The notes: generated by a model from the sequence alone, not told the origin. Positions 31,865-41,085 are shown, counted from the stretch's first letter. The stretch: 64,000 nt of DNA from Halorubrum saccharovorum DSM 1137 (GCF_000337915.1 NZ_AOJE01000016.1:1-64000), one strand, 5' to 3'. Program-made: numbers and translations.

Positions 31865-33718
31865 CTATCGCTGTTGGACGAGCCGCTGGTAGTCGATATC
31901 GAGGTCGTCGTTCTGCCGGTTGCCCTCGTACCGGACCGTGATGTCCTGTTCGGGGTCTATCGTCCCCAGATCGAGGGTAACGTCGCTGTTCGAATCCGCA
32001 TTGGTAAGCGTCGTCGAGCCGAGAGCCGTCCCGTCCTCCCCCTCGACGGTGACATCGATGCCGGCCGAGCCGCCCTGAAGGCTGACCGTCTCGATCCCCA
32101 GCTCCAACGTGTAATCGCCGCTCGGGACGGACTGAGTCGTCGTCTCGACGTCGAACGCGTTCGGTCCGGAGCCGTCCAGAACGGCGACCGTGCCGTCCTC
32201 GTTTTGCATGTTGGGGAAGTCGCTGATCGTTCCCGCGTTCTGCGCGGCGGTGTCCGGATAGAGCCTCGTGAGCGTCCCCGGCTCGACGATGTTCACCACG
32301 ATCCGGTCCACGTCGTCGCCGGCGGTCGCGTACAGGTCGAACGAGTCCCCGGCCGCCGCCCCGTTGGGGTCGAAGGTGTCGACCGTCGTCATCCCGTCCG
32401 GACCCGTTTCGGGCGGGTCGGGAACGCTCGGGAGGTCGCTCACGCTCCCGCGAGGGGCGAAGGAAGCGTCGACCGCGGCGCCGTCGATCCCCGTTCCCGA
32501 CGCCGCGTCGGACACCCGTACGTCGAGCGGCCGGCTGGACCCCTCTTCGATAACTATCGGGTCCGCCTCGTCCCACTCGACGTCGAACGCTCGGTTCGTA
32601 CCCGCACCATCGTCGATCTCGAAGCTCACCGACTCGTAGTCCGGCCCCCCTGTCCCGTTGATCGCGGCGAGAAGCGACCCCGTCTCGTTCGGCGTGAAAG
32701 CGGCGCGCCCGTCGTCGCCGGTCGTGCGGTTCGTGCGGGTCGTTCCGTCGAAAAGGACCGTCGCGTCCGGGACCGGGTTGTTGTATCGGTCCCGGACCTC
32801 GACGCGGACCTGCTCGCCGGGAGCGACGTTCCCGTCGCCGACGGGGACGACGTACGCCGGTTCGGTCGTTCCGCTGGTGTCGAGCGACACCTCCGAGAGT
32901 CCCAAGCGGTACCGGAGCGGATCTGAGCCGTTGGCCAGCGTGATCCGCACCGTCCCGTTGGCCTCGGCGGCGGCCGCCGTCGCGCCCGCCGGAAGCCGTT
33001 CCTCCCAGCGGGTCGCGAGCGCGGCCGGGTCCGCCACCGCCGTCGGGAGTTCGAGGGTGATCGGCCCGTTATCGGGGACGATCGGGACGGTGGTGTCGCT
33101 CGCCGAGACGGCCCGCGCGTCGACGCTGCGTCGGGTGATCCCGTTCTCGGAGACGGTCCCAGTCAGCGCGGTCAGGGAGATCTCCCCGTCCTCCGACAGG
33201 ACGGTCTGTCCCGAGCGCAGGAGGAGCGCGTCGTCGAACTCGGCGGCGACGACCGAGTGCTCGTAGGTGAGCCGCGGAGCGTTCCGGAACTCGTTGTATC
33301 TCGCGTCGTACCGGAGCGATCGCGTCTCGTACGCCGGGTTCGTGCCCCAGTACAGACCGACGTTCTCGTGGGGGCCTCCGCCGATCGTCGCGTTCCGAAC
33401 GCGTATCTCGCCCGTCTCCTGCGTCGTGAGCGACCCGGAGACGGGCGGGGGGTTCACGAAGAACGTCCGGGAGGGATACCGCGTCCCCAGCGGGATCTGC
33501 GTCGATCGCGTCGACCCCGTGGCGGCGGCGTCCAGGACGGCGTTGCGGAGGTCGCCGAGCCCGTCTTCGACCTGCTGGCTGTGTTCGTACTCGACGTCCG
33601 CGTTCTCGGTCGGGACGACCTGTACCTGATAGATGCCCAGCGCGAGGATCAAGAAGCCGAACAGGATCACGGTCCCGACCACGACCGACTGACCTCGACG
33701 GTCGCGACTGAAGCGCAT
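31865..33718 (-). CDS. Pilin-like secreted protein with Ig-like domain
   Basis: A 617-residue haloarchaeal protein. After a short basic N-terminus (RFSRDRRGQS), a single hydrophobic helix at about 12-32 resembles archaeal type IV pilin or related class III signals. The large exterior part is beta-rich. An invasin/Big-1-like Ig repeat is seen at about 295-350 (VRVEVRDRYNNPVPDATVLF, then TTGDDGRAAFTPNETG), and another similar segment runs at about 395-460. The C-terminal 150 residues are Asn/Asp/Thr-rich strands. The protein is too large for a main pilus subunit, so it may be a minor pilin or membrane-tethered adhesin. A strong TATA (attttatacc on the minus strand) lies 28 bp before ATG 33718. 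Confidence 0.75.
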   Translation of the reverse strand: MRFSRDRRGQSVVVGTVILFGFLILALGIYQVQVVPTENADVEYEHSQQVEDGLGDLRNAVLDAAATGSTRSTQIPLGTRYPSRTFFVNPPPVSGSLTTQETGEIRVRNATIGGGPHENVGLYWGTNPAYETRSLRYDARYNEFRNAPRLTYEHSVVAAEFDDALLLRSGQTVLSEDGEISLTALTGTVSENGITRRSVDARAVSASDTTVPIVPDNGPITLELPTAVADPAALATRWEERLPAGATAAAAEANGTVRITLANGSDPLRYRLGLSEVSLDTSGTTEPAYVVPVGDGNVAPGEQVRVEVRDRYNNPVPDATVLFDGTTRTNRTTGDDGRAAFTPNETGSLLAAINGTGGPDYESVSFEIDDGAGTNRAFDVEWDEADPIVIEEGSSRPLDVRVSDAASGTGIDGAAVDASFAPRGSVSDLPSVPDPPETGPDGMTTVDTFDPNGAAAGDSFDLYATAGDDVDRIVVNIVEPGTLTRLYPDTAAQNAGTISDFPNMQNEDGTVAVLDGSGPNAFDVETTTQSVPSGDYTLELGIETVSLQGGSAGIDVTVEGEDGTALGSTTLTNADSNSDVTLDLGTIDPEQDITVRYEGNRQNDDLDIDYQRLVQQR

Positions 33719-33741
33719 TACGAGGTGTCGGCGTCGGACAG

Positions 33742-33751
33742 GTATAAAATC
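33742..33751 (-). promoter_or_regulatory. TATA box of pilin-like gene
   Basis: The minus-strand sequence gattttatac is centred about 28 bp upstream of ATG 33718, fixing the start with its basic MRFSRDRRG N-terminus. Confidence 0.65.
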
Positions 33752-33808
33752 CTCCGTCCGACCTCTCAGTGGCGATAACCACCGCAGTCGAGGGCGAAAT
33801 CGGCGGCC

Positions 33809-34006
33809 TCAGTCGGCGGCCGTCCGCCGCGCCGTCAACCACGACGACGCGACGGCGACGGAGCCGGCGAACCCGCCGATCAGCACGGCCTGCGTCCAGT
33901 TGTACCCGAGCAGGGTTCCGGCGATCGGCGTGACGAGGAGGAACGTGACCGCGAGCGCGCCGATCGACGACGCGAGGGAAACGGCTGCTTCGTCGGAGTC
34001 GCTCAT
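33809..34006 (-). CDS. Small two-helix membrane protein
   Basis: A 65-residue protein with an acidic start (MSDSDEAAV), two transmembrane helices at about 13-32 and 37-55, and a basic end (TARRTAAD). No family recognised. ATG 34006 is supported by a TATA-like cggtttatcg on the minus strand at about 34030-34039; the longer frame to 34123 is rejected. Confidence 0.68.
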   Translation of the reverse strand: MSDSDEAAVSLASSIGALAVTFLLVTPIAGTLLGYNWTQAVLIGGFAGSVAVASSWLTARRTAAD

Positions 34007-34192
34007 GGCCGCCCCTGGCGGGGACCGGCGATAAACCGGGCGATCCGGCGGCGTCGACGTCACCGTGGGAATGACCGGCTCGGTCGTACTGCGCCCGAGA
34101 TAAATTACATTCCGCGATATCAAATCCGATCCGCACCGCTACCCCGCCGCCCGACCGGTCCGTTTTTGCGCGCGGCGCGTGGACCCGCTCGT

Positions 34193-34918
34193 ATGGCGAA
34201 ACAGCCGCATCTGCTGGTCGAGGAGGGCGACGTCCACGAGATCGCGATCATCCCCGGCGACCCGGGGCGCGTCGACCGGATCGCCGACCTGTGTGACGAC
34301 AGCGAACTCGTCGCGCAGAACCGCGAGTACAAGGTCGTCAACGCGAGCTACGAGGGCACCGACCTCACGATCTGCTCGACCGGGATCGGCTGCCCGTCGG
34401 CGGCGATCGCGGTCGAGGAGCTCTCGCGAGTCGGCGTCGAGACGTTCCTCCGGTGTGGCACCTGCGGCGCGTTGCAGGCCGACATGGAGGTCGGCGACAT
34501 GGTGGTCGCGACGGGCGCAGCCAAAGAGGAGGGGACGAGCAAGCGCTACGAGTCGGTCGAGTACCCCGCGGTCCCCGACTACGACGCGCTCACCGAGCTC
34601 GTCGGCGCCGCCGAGGACAACGGCGAAGAGATCCACGTCGGCCCGATCGTCTCCGACGACGCGTTCTACAACGAGAGCGACGCGTACATCGACGACTGGG
34701 AGGACGCCAATCTGCTCGCGATCGAGATGGAGGCGGCAACCGTCTTCGCGCTCGCGCGCCGCAAGGGGCTCCGCGCCGGCGCGATCTGCACCGTCGACGG
34801 CAACCTCGTCGCGGGCACCCAGAAGGGCGCTGACTCGGACGACGAGCTCCCGGAGAAGGCCAAGGACAACGTCGAGCGCGCGATTCGGATCACGCTGAAC
34901 GCGGTCACGGAGTTATAG
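34193..34918 (+). CDS. udp: Nucleoside phosphorylase (uridine phosphorylase-like)
   Basis: A 241-residue NP-I family phosphorylase that splits nucleosides with phosphate for salvage or catabolism. The phosphate-binding IIPGDPGRVDRIADL is at about 17-31, TGIGCPSAAIAVEEL at about 64-78 and RCGTCGALQ near 92-100. The ribose-contacting LLAIEMEAATVFALARRKGL near 178-197 holds the Glu-Met-Glu motif. The exact base is uncertain; uridine phosphorylase is the closest guess, since purine enzymes of this size share the same motifs. ATG 34193 begins the conserved MAKQPHLLVEEGDVH. Confidence 0.88.
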   Translation: MAKQPHLLVEEGDVHEIAIIPGDPGRVDRIADLCDDSELVAQNREYKVVNASYEGTDLTICSTGIGCPSAAIAVEELSRVGVETFLRCGTCGALQADMEVGDMVVATGAAKEEGTSKRYESVEYPAVPDYDALTELVGAAEDNGEEIHVGPIVSDDAFYNESDAYIDDWEDANLLAIEMEAATVFALARRKGLRAGAICTVDGNLVAGTQKGADSDDELPEKAKDNVERAIRITLNAVTEL

Positions 34919-34938
34919 AAGCGGCCGCCTGCGTCCCG

Positions 34939-35388
34939 CTACCCGTCTTCCGCCCGGAACTCCACCAGCGTCAGGTCGCGGTCGAGCGCGCACTCGTCGT
35001 GTGGCGGTTCGCCGAGCACCTGATCGATCACGCGCTCGTCGTCGAAGTCGGCGCCGTCGGGGACGCAGTACCCGTGGCTCGGGCACTCGGTGTGCGGGCA
35101 CGGGCCCGCGAGCGACACGCGTCCGCCGGCGTACGCCTGCTTCGACGGGACGTTCGCGGGGACGGGCGCGGGTTCGACCTCGACCGCGCGGACCCCGGAG
35201 TCGTGGACGGCGCAGTCGAGCGTCTGCGCGTTCTCGCGGATCCCGGTCACGCGGTACCGGGTCCCCTCGGAGAGGTTGAGGCACTGACTCCGGTAGGGAC
35301 ATCCCTCGCAGTCGGGCGACTCTCCCTGATAGACGAACTCGCGCCCCGTGTCGGCAAGCCGCGTGCCGATGAGCGTGACCGTGGTCAT
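34939..35388 (-). CDS. UPF0179 cysteine-rich protein
   Basis: A 149-residue archaeal protein of unknown function. Nine or so cysteines occur in the pattern CEGCPYRSQC near 30-39 and CPHTECPSHGYC near 102-113, suggesting one or two metal or iron-sulfur sites. The start VTLIGTRLADTGREFVYQGE is conserved in the family. ATG 35388 sits about 25 bp behind a TATA-like gacgcttacgg on the minus strand; the in-frame extension to 35487 is low-complexity and rejected. Confidence 0.85.
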   Translation of the reverse strand: MTTVTLIGTRLADTGREFVYQGESPDCEGCPYRSQCLNLSEGTRYRVTGIRENAQTLDCAVHDSGVRAVEVEPAPVPANVPSKQAYAGGRVSLAGPCPHTECPSHGYCVPDGADFDDERVIDQVLGEPPHDECALDRDLTLVEFRAEDG

Positions 35389-35516
35389 ACCCGGAGAGAC
35401 GCGCCGGGCGTCCGTAAGCGTCCCGCCTCGCGCGGCGGGTGAGAGCGCCGGCGCGGAACGCGGTGCGCTCCGGAGAGTAAGACACATCCGCTCCCCACGG
35501 TAACGACGAGCGAACG

Positions 35517-37874
35517 ATGATCGCGGCGCTGGCGCGGGACGCGAAACGGGAGGCGGAGGCGGCGAACGAGCGGCGCGTCCTGGTGCTCGCCGGCGACCGC
35601 GACCGCGGGTTCGACGCGGCTTACGACGCGATCGAGGCGGTCGACCCCACGTCGACCGCCGTCGTCTCCACGCGCGATGGGTTCCGGTTCGAGGAGCATC
35701 GCCCGCGAAGCGCCGACGAACTGCTCGGCCGCACCCGCGAGGTCGTCGTCCTCGATTGCCACGAGCAGTTCGTCCCGAACGCGGTCGGTCGGTGCGTCGG
35801 CGCGGTCGACGGCGGCGGGCTCCTGATTCTCCTGACGCCCGACCTCGACGCCTGGCCCGCGGTCCGCGACCGATTCGACGACTCGCTCGCGGTCCCGCCG
35901 TACGGCATCGAAGACGTGACGGGGCGGTTCCGCGAGCGCTTCGTCGGAACGCTTCGGTCGCATCCGGGGATCGCGCTCGTCTCTCTCGGAGCGGACGGCC
36001 CGGGGGGTGACGCGATCGAGCGCGACGGCCTCACCGGCCCTCCGGACGACGCGACCGCAGATTCGGGGGGTCGGAGCGCCGAAACCCCGACCGCTCCGCC
36101 GAACGCGACGTTCCTGGAGACGGCCTACGAGGCGTGTCTCACGGGGGATCAGGTCCGGGCGGTGACGGCGTTCGAGTCGCTCGCGACGCCCGGCCACGCG
36201 GTCGTCGCCGAGGCGGATCGCGGGCGCGGGAAGTCGAGCGCGGCGGGGATCGCGGCGGGCGCGCTCGCGCTCGCCGGGAGGGACGTGCTCGTGACGGCGC
36301 CGGCGTTCCGCAACGCGGCTGAGGTGTTCGCGCGGGCGAGGGAGCTGATCGAGGGGAGAGCCCGGGACGGGGACGAGGACGGGGACGGGGACGAGAACGG
36401 GGACGGGGACGGGGACGAGAACGGGGACGGGGACGACGCCCATCGCCTCGACGCGCCGGGCGGGGGGCGGGTGCGCTTCCTCTCACCGGCCGACTGCGCG
36501 GACCTCCCCGACGACCCGGACGCGGTGATCGTCGACGAGGCGGCCGCGCTCCCGGTGCGGCTGCTCGAACGGTTCCTCGACGCGCCGGCGGTCGCGTTCT
36601 GCACCACCGTTCACGGCTACGAGGGGGCCGGTCGCGGCTTTTCGATCCGGTTCAGAGAGCGCCTGCGCGCGAGCCGGTTCGCGGTGCGGGACGTGCGCCT
36701 CGACGAGCCGATCCGGTATGCCCGGAACGACCCGGTGGAGGCGTGGGCGTCGCGGGCGCTCCTGTTGGACGCGCGTCCGGCGGTCGACGAGGCGGTCGCG
36801 GGCTCGGCGGTCGGGGACGCGACGTACCGAAGGCTCACTCCCGGCGACCTGCTCGCGGACGAGCCCCTGCTTCGAGAGACGTTCGGGCTGCTCGTCGCCG
36901 CCCACTACCGGACGGAGCCGAACGACCTCGCGCGGCTGCTCGACGCGCCGAACCTGACCGCGCGGGCGCTCGTCGCCGAGGGGCGGGTGGTCGCGGTCGC
37001 GCTGCTCGCGCGGGAGGGCGGGCTCGACGCCGACATCCGCCGGCGGATGTACGAGGGCGAGCGCGTCCGGGGCAACATGGTGCCGGACGTGCTCACGAGC
37101 CAACTGCGCGACGAGGCCGCCGCCGAGCCGCGGGGGCTGCGGACGGTCCGGATCGCGTCCCACCACGCGCTCCGAGACGAGGGGTTCGGGTCCCGCCTGC
37201 TCGACGAGGTACACGGGGAGTTCGCCTCCGCCGTCGACTACTTCTCGGTCGGCTACGGCGCGACGCCGCGCCTGCTCCGGTTCTGGCGGCGCGCGGGCTA
37301 CCGGACGGTCCACCTCTCGACCTCCCGCAACGACGCCTCCGGCGAGTACTCCGCGATCATGCTCCGGCCGACCGGCGACGACGGACCGGGGAGGGATCTC
37401 CTCGACCGCCACGCCGCCGCCTTCCGCGACCGCGAGCGCGACGGGCTCTCGGACGCCCACCGCGACGTGGACCCCGACGTGGTCGCCGGCGCGCTCCGCG
37501 CCTGTCCCGCCCCCGCTCCGATCGACCTGACCGAGGCCGAGTGGCGCTCCGTGGTCGGCGCGTCGTCCGGTCCGGGTATGTACGACAGCGCGCCCGGCGC
37601 GTTCCGGGACCTTGCGCTCGCGGCGCTGATCGACGGGGCCGAGAGGGGCGAGAGGGGCGAGACGAACGACGCCGAACTCCTCGACGACCGCGAAGAGCGC
37701 CTGCTCGTCCGGAAGGTCCTGCAGGGCCGTCCGAGCGATTCGGTCGCCGACGAGCTCGGGTACGTGTCGCCGGGCGCCTGCATGCGCGCGCTCGGCGACG
37801 CCTACGAGCCCCTCGTCGAGCGGTACGGGACCGACTTCGCGCTCCGAGAGCGGGAGCGATTTATAAGCGATTGA
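35517..37874 (+). CDS. tmcA: tRNA(Met) cytidine acetyltransferase TmcA
   Basis: A 785-residue enzyme that makes N4-acetylcytidine in RNA (elongator tRNA-Met in bacteria; many sites in some archaea) using acetyl-CoA and ATP. In order it has an N-terminal DUF1726-like domain (1-190), a RecD-like helicase domain with Walker A ADRGRGKSS near 234 and Walker B VIVDEAAALP near 337, a GNAT domain (RIASHHALRDEGFGSRLLDE near 545) and a C-terminal tRNA-binding region. Between the helicase motifs (about 282-308) it carries an Asp/Gly/Glu/Asn repeat absent from a normal helicase core. The homologue is the eukaryotic NAT10/Kre33. Confidence 0.93.
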   Translation: MIAALARDAKREAEAANERRVLVLAGDRDRGFDAAYDAIEAVDPTSTAVVSTRDGFRFEEHRPRSADELLGRTREVVVLDCHEQFVPNAVGRCVGAVDGGGLLILLTPDLDAWPAVRDRFDDSLAVPPYGIEDVTGRFRERFVGTLRSHPGIALVSLGADGPGGDAIERDGLTGPPDDATADSGGRSAETPTAPPNATFLETAYEACLTGDQVRAVTAFESLATPGHAVVAEADRGRGKSSAAGIAAGALALAGRDVLVTAPAFRNAAEVFARARELIEGRARDGDEDGDGDENGDGDGDENGDGDDAHRLDAPGGGRVRFLSPADCADLPDDPDAVIVDEAAALPVRLLERFLDAPAVAFCTTVHGYEGAGRGFSIRFRERLRASRFAVRDVRLDEPIRYARNDPVEAWASRALLLDARPAVDEAVAGSAVGDATYRRLTPGDLLADEPLLRETFGLLVAAHYRTEPNDLARLLDAPNLTARALVAEGRVVAVALLAREGGLDADIRRRMYEGERVRGNMVPDVLTSQLRDEAAAEPRGLRTVRIASHHALRDEGFGSRLLDEVHGEFASAVDYFSVGYGATPRLLRFWRRAGYRTVHLSTSRNDASGEYSAIMLRPTGDDGPGRDLLDRHAAAFRDRERDGLSDAHRDVDPDVVAGALRACPAPAPIDLTEAEWRSVVGASSGPGMYDSAPGAFRDLALAALIDGAERGERGETNDAELLDDREERLLVRKVLQGRPSDSVADELGYVSPGACMRALGDAYEPLVERYGTDFALRERERFISD
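36365..36437 (+). repeat. Short-period acidic repeat inside tmcA
   Basis: Runs of ggggacg- or gagaacg-type 6-bp units, with an 18-24-bp higher-order repeat, encode an Asp-Gly-Asp-Glu-Asn tract inserted between the Walker A and Walker B motifs of TmcA. It is in frame, so the protein stays full length. Confidence 0.8.
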
Positions 37875-38216
37875 ACCGAAGGCCGGGAGCGAATACATAA
37901 AAACCGCCTGCGGTGGCGCGCGCCTCCGAGCGGGCCGTCGGCCCGTGAGGAGCGCGTGCGAGGTCGCCGGCGCGTAGCGCCGGCTGCCAGAGGGACCTCT
38001 GGTCCCTCGCTGGAGTCGGCCGACCGGAGCGAAGCGACGGGAGGCCGACGAGGCTGGGGCTTTGGCGGTGTTCACCGTCGATCGCTTATAATCGCGCGGC
38101 TGGAGATTTGACGGTTTTCATCGCCGATCCGTCGGTGGCCGCTTATAAACAAGCGACGGAGATCGTGAAGAATCCCACCGCGCCACCAGCGCCAACATCA
38201 GCCTGAGAGCGTCGAT
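37875..38216. repeat. Non-coding hairpin cluster, dispersed-element copy A
   Basis: No gene was found in this gap. It holds consecutive inverted repeats with 3-nt loops: 37931-37945 (6-bp arms), 37966-37984 (8-bp arms) and 37991-38007 (7-bp arms). A larger one at 38015-38049 has 7-bp arms. At 38054-38081 (minus strand) lies a 28-nt core matching 53666-53693 with three differences, containing ccaaagccccag. Two TATA-like cgcttataa sequences follow near 38084 and 38141. It looks like a dispersed haloarchaeal non-coding module rather than a terminator. Confidence 0.65.
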
Positions 38217-38578
<362 letters not shown>

Positions 38579-38639
38579 CCCCGCGGCAGCCGGCCGATGA
38601 GGCGCTCCGCGGACCGCGCGACGCGCCCGGAAACGCGGA

Positions 38640-40412
38640 CTACGGATGCGCGTAGTACGCGAGCAGGTCCTCCGAGCCGCCGGGGCCGTCCGGCTCGTCG
38701 GTCGCCTCGGGGTCGAACCCGTCGATCCGGGCGAAGCCGACGCGCACGAACTGGACGACCGTGTCGGGGTCGACCTCGGCGAGCGCGGGCTCCGCGATCC
38801 CCCGCACGTCGCCGGAGACAGTCCGGAGGAGCGTGTCGAGCCCCTCCTCGGCCGGCGCCCAGTGGACCACGTCCACGTCGCCCTCGCGGACCACGTCGAT
38901 GTCGGCGTCGACGAAGACCAGCTCGTCGCCCTCGTGCCGGACGCAGCCGTACCCCTTGAGCCAGACGCGCTCGCCCTCGCTCGGGAGGTCCGGGGACTCG
39001 ATCGCGATCCGGCCGGCGGGCACCTCGCGGTCGCCGCGGTCGTCGTGGTCGGGGTGGAGCGGCGGGTGGCCGGCCGCCGGCGCGGGCGCGTCGCCGTCGA
39101 CGACCGGGAGCTCCACGGCGGGAGCGTCGTCGCGATCGCGCACGAGGAAGTAGCGGTTCGCCTCGTCGTCGACCAGGTCGCGGTTGTTGGCGTACACCGA
39201 CGACATCGCGAGGTCGACGTCGGAGGTGGACATGCCGAGCTCGGTCATCGAGTCGACGAGGGCCTGGCCCCGAATTCCGCGGCGGCGCATCGACCGAATG
39301 GTCGGCGCGCGCGGGTCGTCCCAGCCGGTCAGCTCGCCGGTCTCGATCAGCTCCTTGATCGTCGACGTGGAGAGTTTCACGTCGTACTCGTCGACCTGGA
39401 CGTGGCCCCAGTGGAGCACCTCGGGGTACTCCCAGTCGAAGTAGTCGTAGACGAACCGCTGGCGCTTCGCGGAGTCCTGCAGGTCGATGCCGCGGATGAT
39501 GTGGGTGACGCCCGTGAGGTGGTCGTCGACGCCCGACTGGAAGTCGAGCATGGGCCAACAGCGGTAGTCGGCCGCCGCCTCGCGCGGGTGCGGGGTGTCG
39601 ATCATCCGGAAGGCGACCCAGTCGCGGAGCGCGGGGTTCTTGTGCTCGATGTCGGTCCGGACGCGGAGGACCATCTCGCCGGCGGAGAACTCCCCGTTGA
39701 CCATCGCCGAGAACTCCTCGTGGACGGTCTCTGCGTCCTTCTCGCGGTGCGGACACGCCTCGCCCGCGTTCTTCAGCTCGGAGAAGCCGTCACCGGAACA
39801 CGAGCAGGTGTACGCGCCGCCGGCGTCGATCAGGTCGCGGGCGTGGTCGTAGTAGGTCTCCAGCCGGTCGGAGGCCCGGAGCACGCGGTCGGGCTCGAAC
39901 CCGAGGTACTCGATGTCTTCGAGGATCGCGTCGTACGCGTCCAGGTCGGGCCGTTTCGTCTCCGGGTCGGTGTCGTCGAACCGGCAGATGAACTCGCCGT
40001 CGTAGCGCTCCTTGTACGTGCCGATGACGGCGGGCATGCGCGCGTGGCCGACGTGCCACGGGCCGTTGGGGTTCGGCGCGGCGCGCATCACGACCTCGCC
40101 CTCCTCCGCGTTCGGGAGGTCGGGAAGGACGCGCTCGTCCTCCTCCTCGTCGGCGTCGAGCTCCGCGAGCTTGTCGGGCGCGAGCTCGCCGAGCCGCTCG
40201 CGGCGCTCGGCCTCGTCCATGCCGGCGACCCGGTTCACGACCGGCGCGACGACGCCGGGAATCTCGTCGCCGTGCGGTCGGAAGTCGGGGTTCTCGCCCA
40301 TGAGCGGCCCCATGATGGCGCCCACGTCCGGGTCGTTGCCGTGTTTGAGCGCGTTGAACAGCGCGGCGGCCTCACCGGCCGCCTCGACGCGCTCGCGGAG
40401 TTCGTCGTCCAT
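38640..40412 (-). CDS. gltX: Glutamyl-tRNA synthetase (archaeal type)
   Basis: A 590-residue class I synthetase charging tRNA with glutamate. In archaea it is usually non-discriminating and also makes Glu-tRNA-Gln, later amidated by GatDE. The HIGH motif is HVGH at 120-123 (PNPNGPWHVGHARMP) and the KMSKS equivalent is VKLSTSTIKE near 344. An acidic helical N-terminal domain of about 100 residues precedes the catalytic core, as in the archaeal/eukaryotic GluRS/GlnRS group. The C-terminus is a beta-barrel anticodon-binding region. ATG 40412 is 27 bp behind a TATA-like gcttttgag on the minus strand; the long in-frame extension to 40625 is rejected. Confidence 0.95.
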   Translation of the reverse strand: MDDELRERVEAAGEAAALFNALKHGNDPDVGAIMGPLMGENPDFRPHGDEIPGVVAPVVNRVAGMDEAERRERLGELAPDKLAELDADEEEDERVLPDLPNAEEGEVVMRAAPNPNGPWHVGHARMPAVIGTYKERYDGEFICRFDDTDPETKRPDLDAYDAILEDIEYLGFEPDRVLRASDRLETYYDHARDLIDAGGAYTCSCSGDGFSELKNAGEACPHREKDAETVHEEFSAMVNGEFSAGEMVLRVRTDIEHKNPALRDWVAFRMIDTPHPREAAADYRCWPMLDFQSGVDDHLTGVTHIIRGIDLQDSAKRQRFVYDYFDWEYPEVLHWGHVQVDEYDVKLSTSTIKELIETGELTGWDDPRAPTIRSMRRRGIRGQALVDSMTELGMSTSDVDLAMSSVYANNRDLVDDEANRYFLVRDRDDAPAVELPVVDGDAPAPAAGHPPLHPDHDDRGDREVPAGRIAIESPDLPSEGERVWLKGYGCVRHEGDELVFVDADIDVVREGDVDVVHWAPAEEGLDTLLRTVSGDVRGIAEPALAEVDPDTVVQFVRVGFARIDGFDPEATDEPDGPGGSEDLLAYYAHP

Positions 40413-40489
40413 GCCCTCCGGTTGTCGGGGTCGGCTCAAAAGCGCCGCGGAACGGCGGCCGACGAGGCGACTCGTCGGGACGCAGCCGG

Positions 40490-40533
40490 CGCAGTCCGAA
40501 CCGGTTCGGCCTGCCCGGCCGGTTCGGACTGCG
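40490..40533. repeat. Perfect 15-bp inverted repeat
   Basis: The arm cgcagtccgaaccgg at 40490-40504 and its exact reverse complement at 40519-40533 flank a 14-nt spacer. It sits 78-121 bp upstream of the gltX start, between divergent genes. It may be a dimeric-regulator site or the hairpin of an upstream transcript; no T-run follows either arm. Confidence 0.8.
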
Positions 40534-40615
40534 TCGAGGAAGCGGGGCCGCGGCGGAGGGATCCGCGCGGGTAGGGGCACGTGACACCTGCGCGCGGACG
40601 AAGTTAAACGGCCGA

Positions 40616-40657
40616 GACCGTTCACGACGTGAGACGGCGGTACCGCCGCGAACGGTC
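40616..40657. repeat. Nested inverted repeat with 14-bp palindrome
   Basis: Outer arms gaccgttc (40616-40623) and gaacggtc (40650-40657) enclose the perfect palindrome cggcggtaccgccg at 40635-40648. It lies midway between gltX and the small membrane-protein gene. Function unknown. Confidence 0.65.
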
Positions 40658-40827
40658 GATATCTTTATTGGGATGCGAAGACAGAGGTGTGCGGATAGTT
40701 CTCGAATAACACCGACGCCCGACCGGCTCCGCCGGGTTGATATCGGGGCGAGCCGTGGGTCGCCCATGGACACGGGAGCGATCGGACGCCGAGCGCGGAC
40801 CGCGGGGTGGTCGACGTGGTAGGACCC

Positions 40828-41055
40828 ATGTCGGAGGCGGAGCGCGACGCCGGAAACCGGCGGATAAAGGCCGTCATCCTCTGCATCGTGGCGGTGTCAC
40901 CGCCGCTCATCGCGCTCCAGTTCGGCCCCTCTCCGATCGAACTGCTCGCGGCGCTCGCCGGCGGGACGGCCCTGGGTCTGCTCGTCGTGTGGTATCTCGG
41001 ACGGTTGGGCAAGGAGTTCACCGGCGGGTCGCGTCGGTCGGGCCGACGGCGCTGA
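40828..41055 (+). CDS. Small membrane protein
   Basis: A 75-residue protein: acidic start (MSEAERDAGNRRIK), two transmembrane helices at about 14-32 and 37-55, and a basic Arg/Gly-rich tail (GGSRRSGRRR). No domain recognised. ATG 40828 gives the more natural start; GTG 40807 would add seven residues. Confidence 0.65.
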   Translation: MSEAERDAGNRRIKAVILCIVAVSPPLIALQFGPSPIELLAALAGGTALGLLVVWYLGRLGKEFTGGSRRSGRRR

Positions 41056-41085
41056 GACGGCGTAACCGCGGAGGGGTCTTCCCGG

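Larger units (their letters stand above)
40413..40827. other. gltX upstream region with inverted repeats
   Basis: This 415-bp gap contains the gltX promoter at 40435-40442, a perfect 15-bp inverted repeat at 40490-40533, and a nested palindromic element at 40616-40657. A TATA-like ctttattgg lies at 40662-40670 on the plus strand, with no gene starting at the expected distance. I see no credible open reading frame. Confidence 0.6.

Noticed and set aside
37875-38216. Intergenic hairpins as tRNA or rRNA fragment
   Set aside because: No cloverleaf with TTCRA loop or CCA-adjacent acceptor stem could be folded; the hairpins have 3-nt loops.
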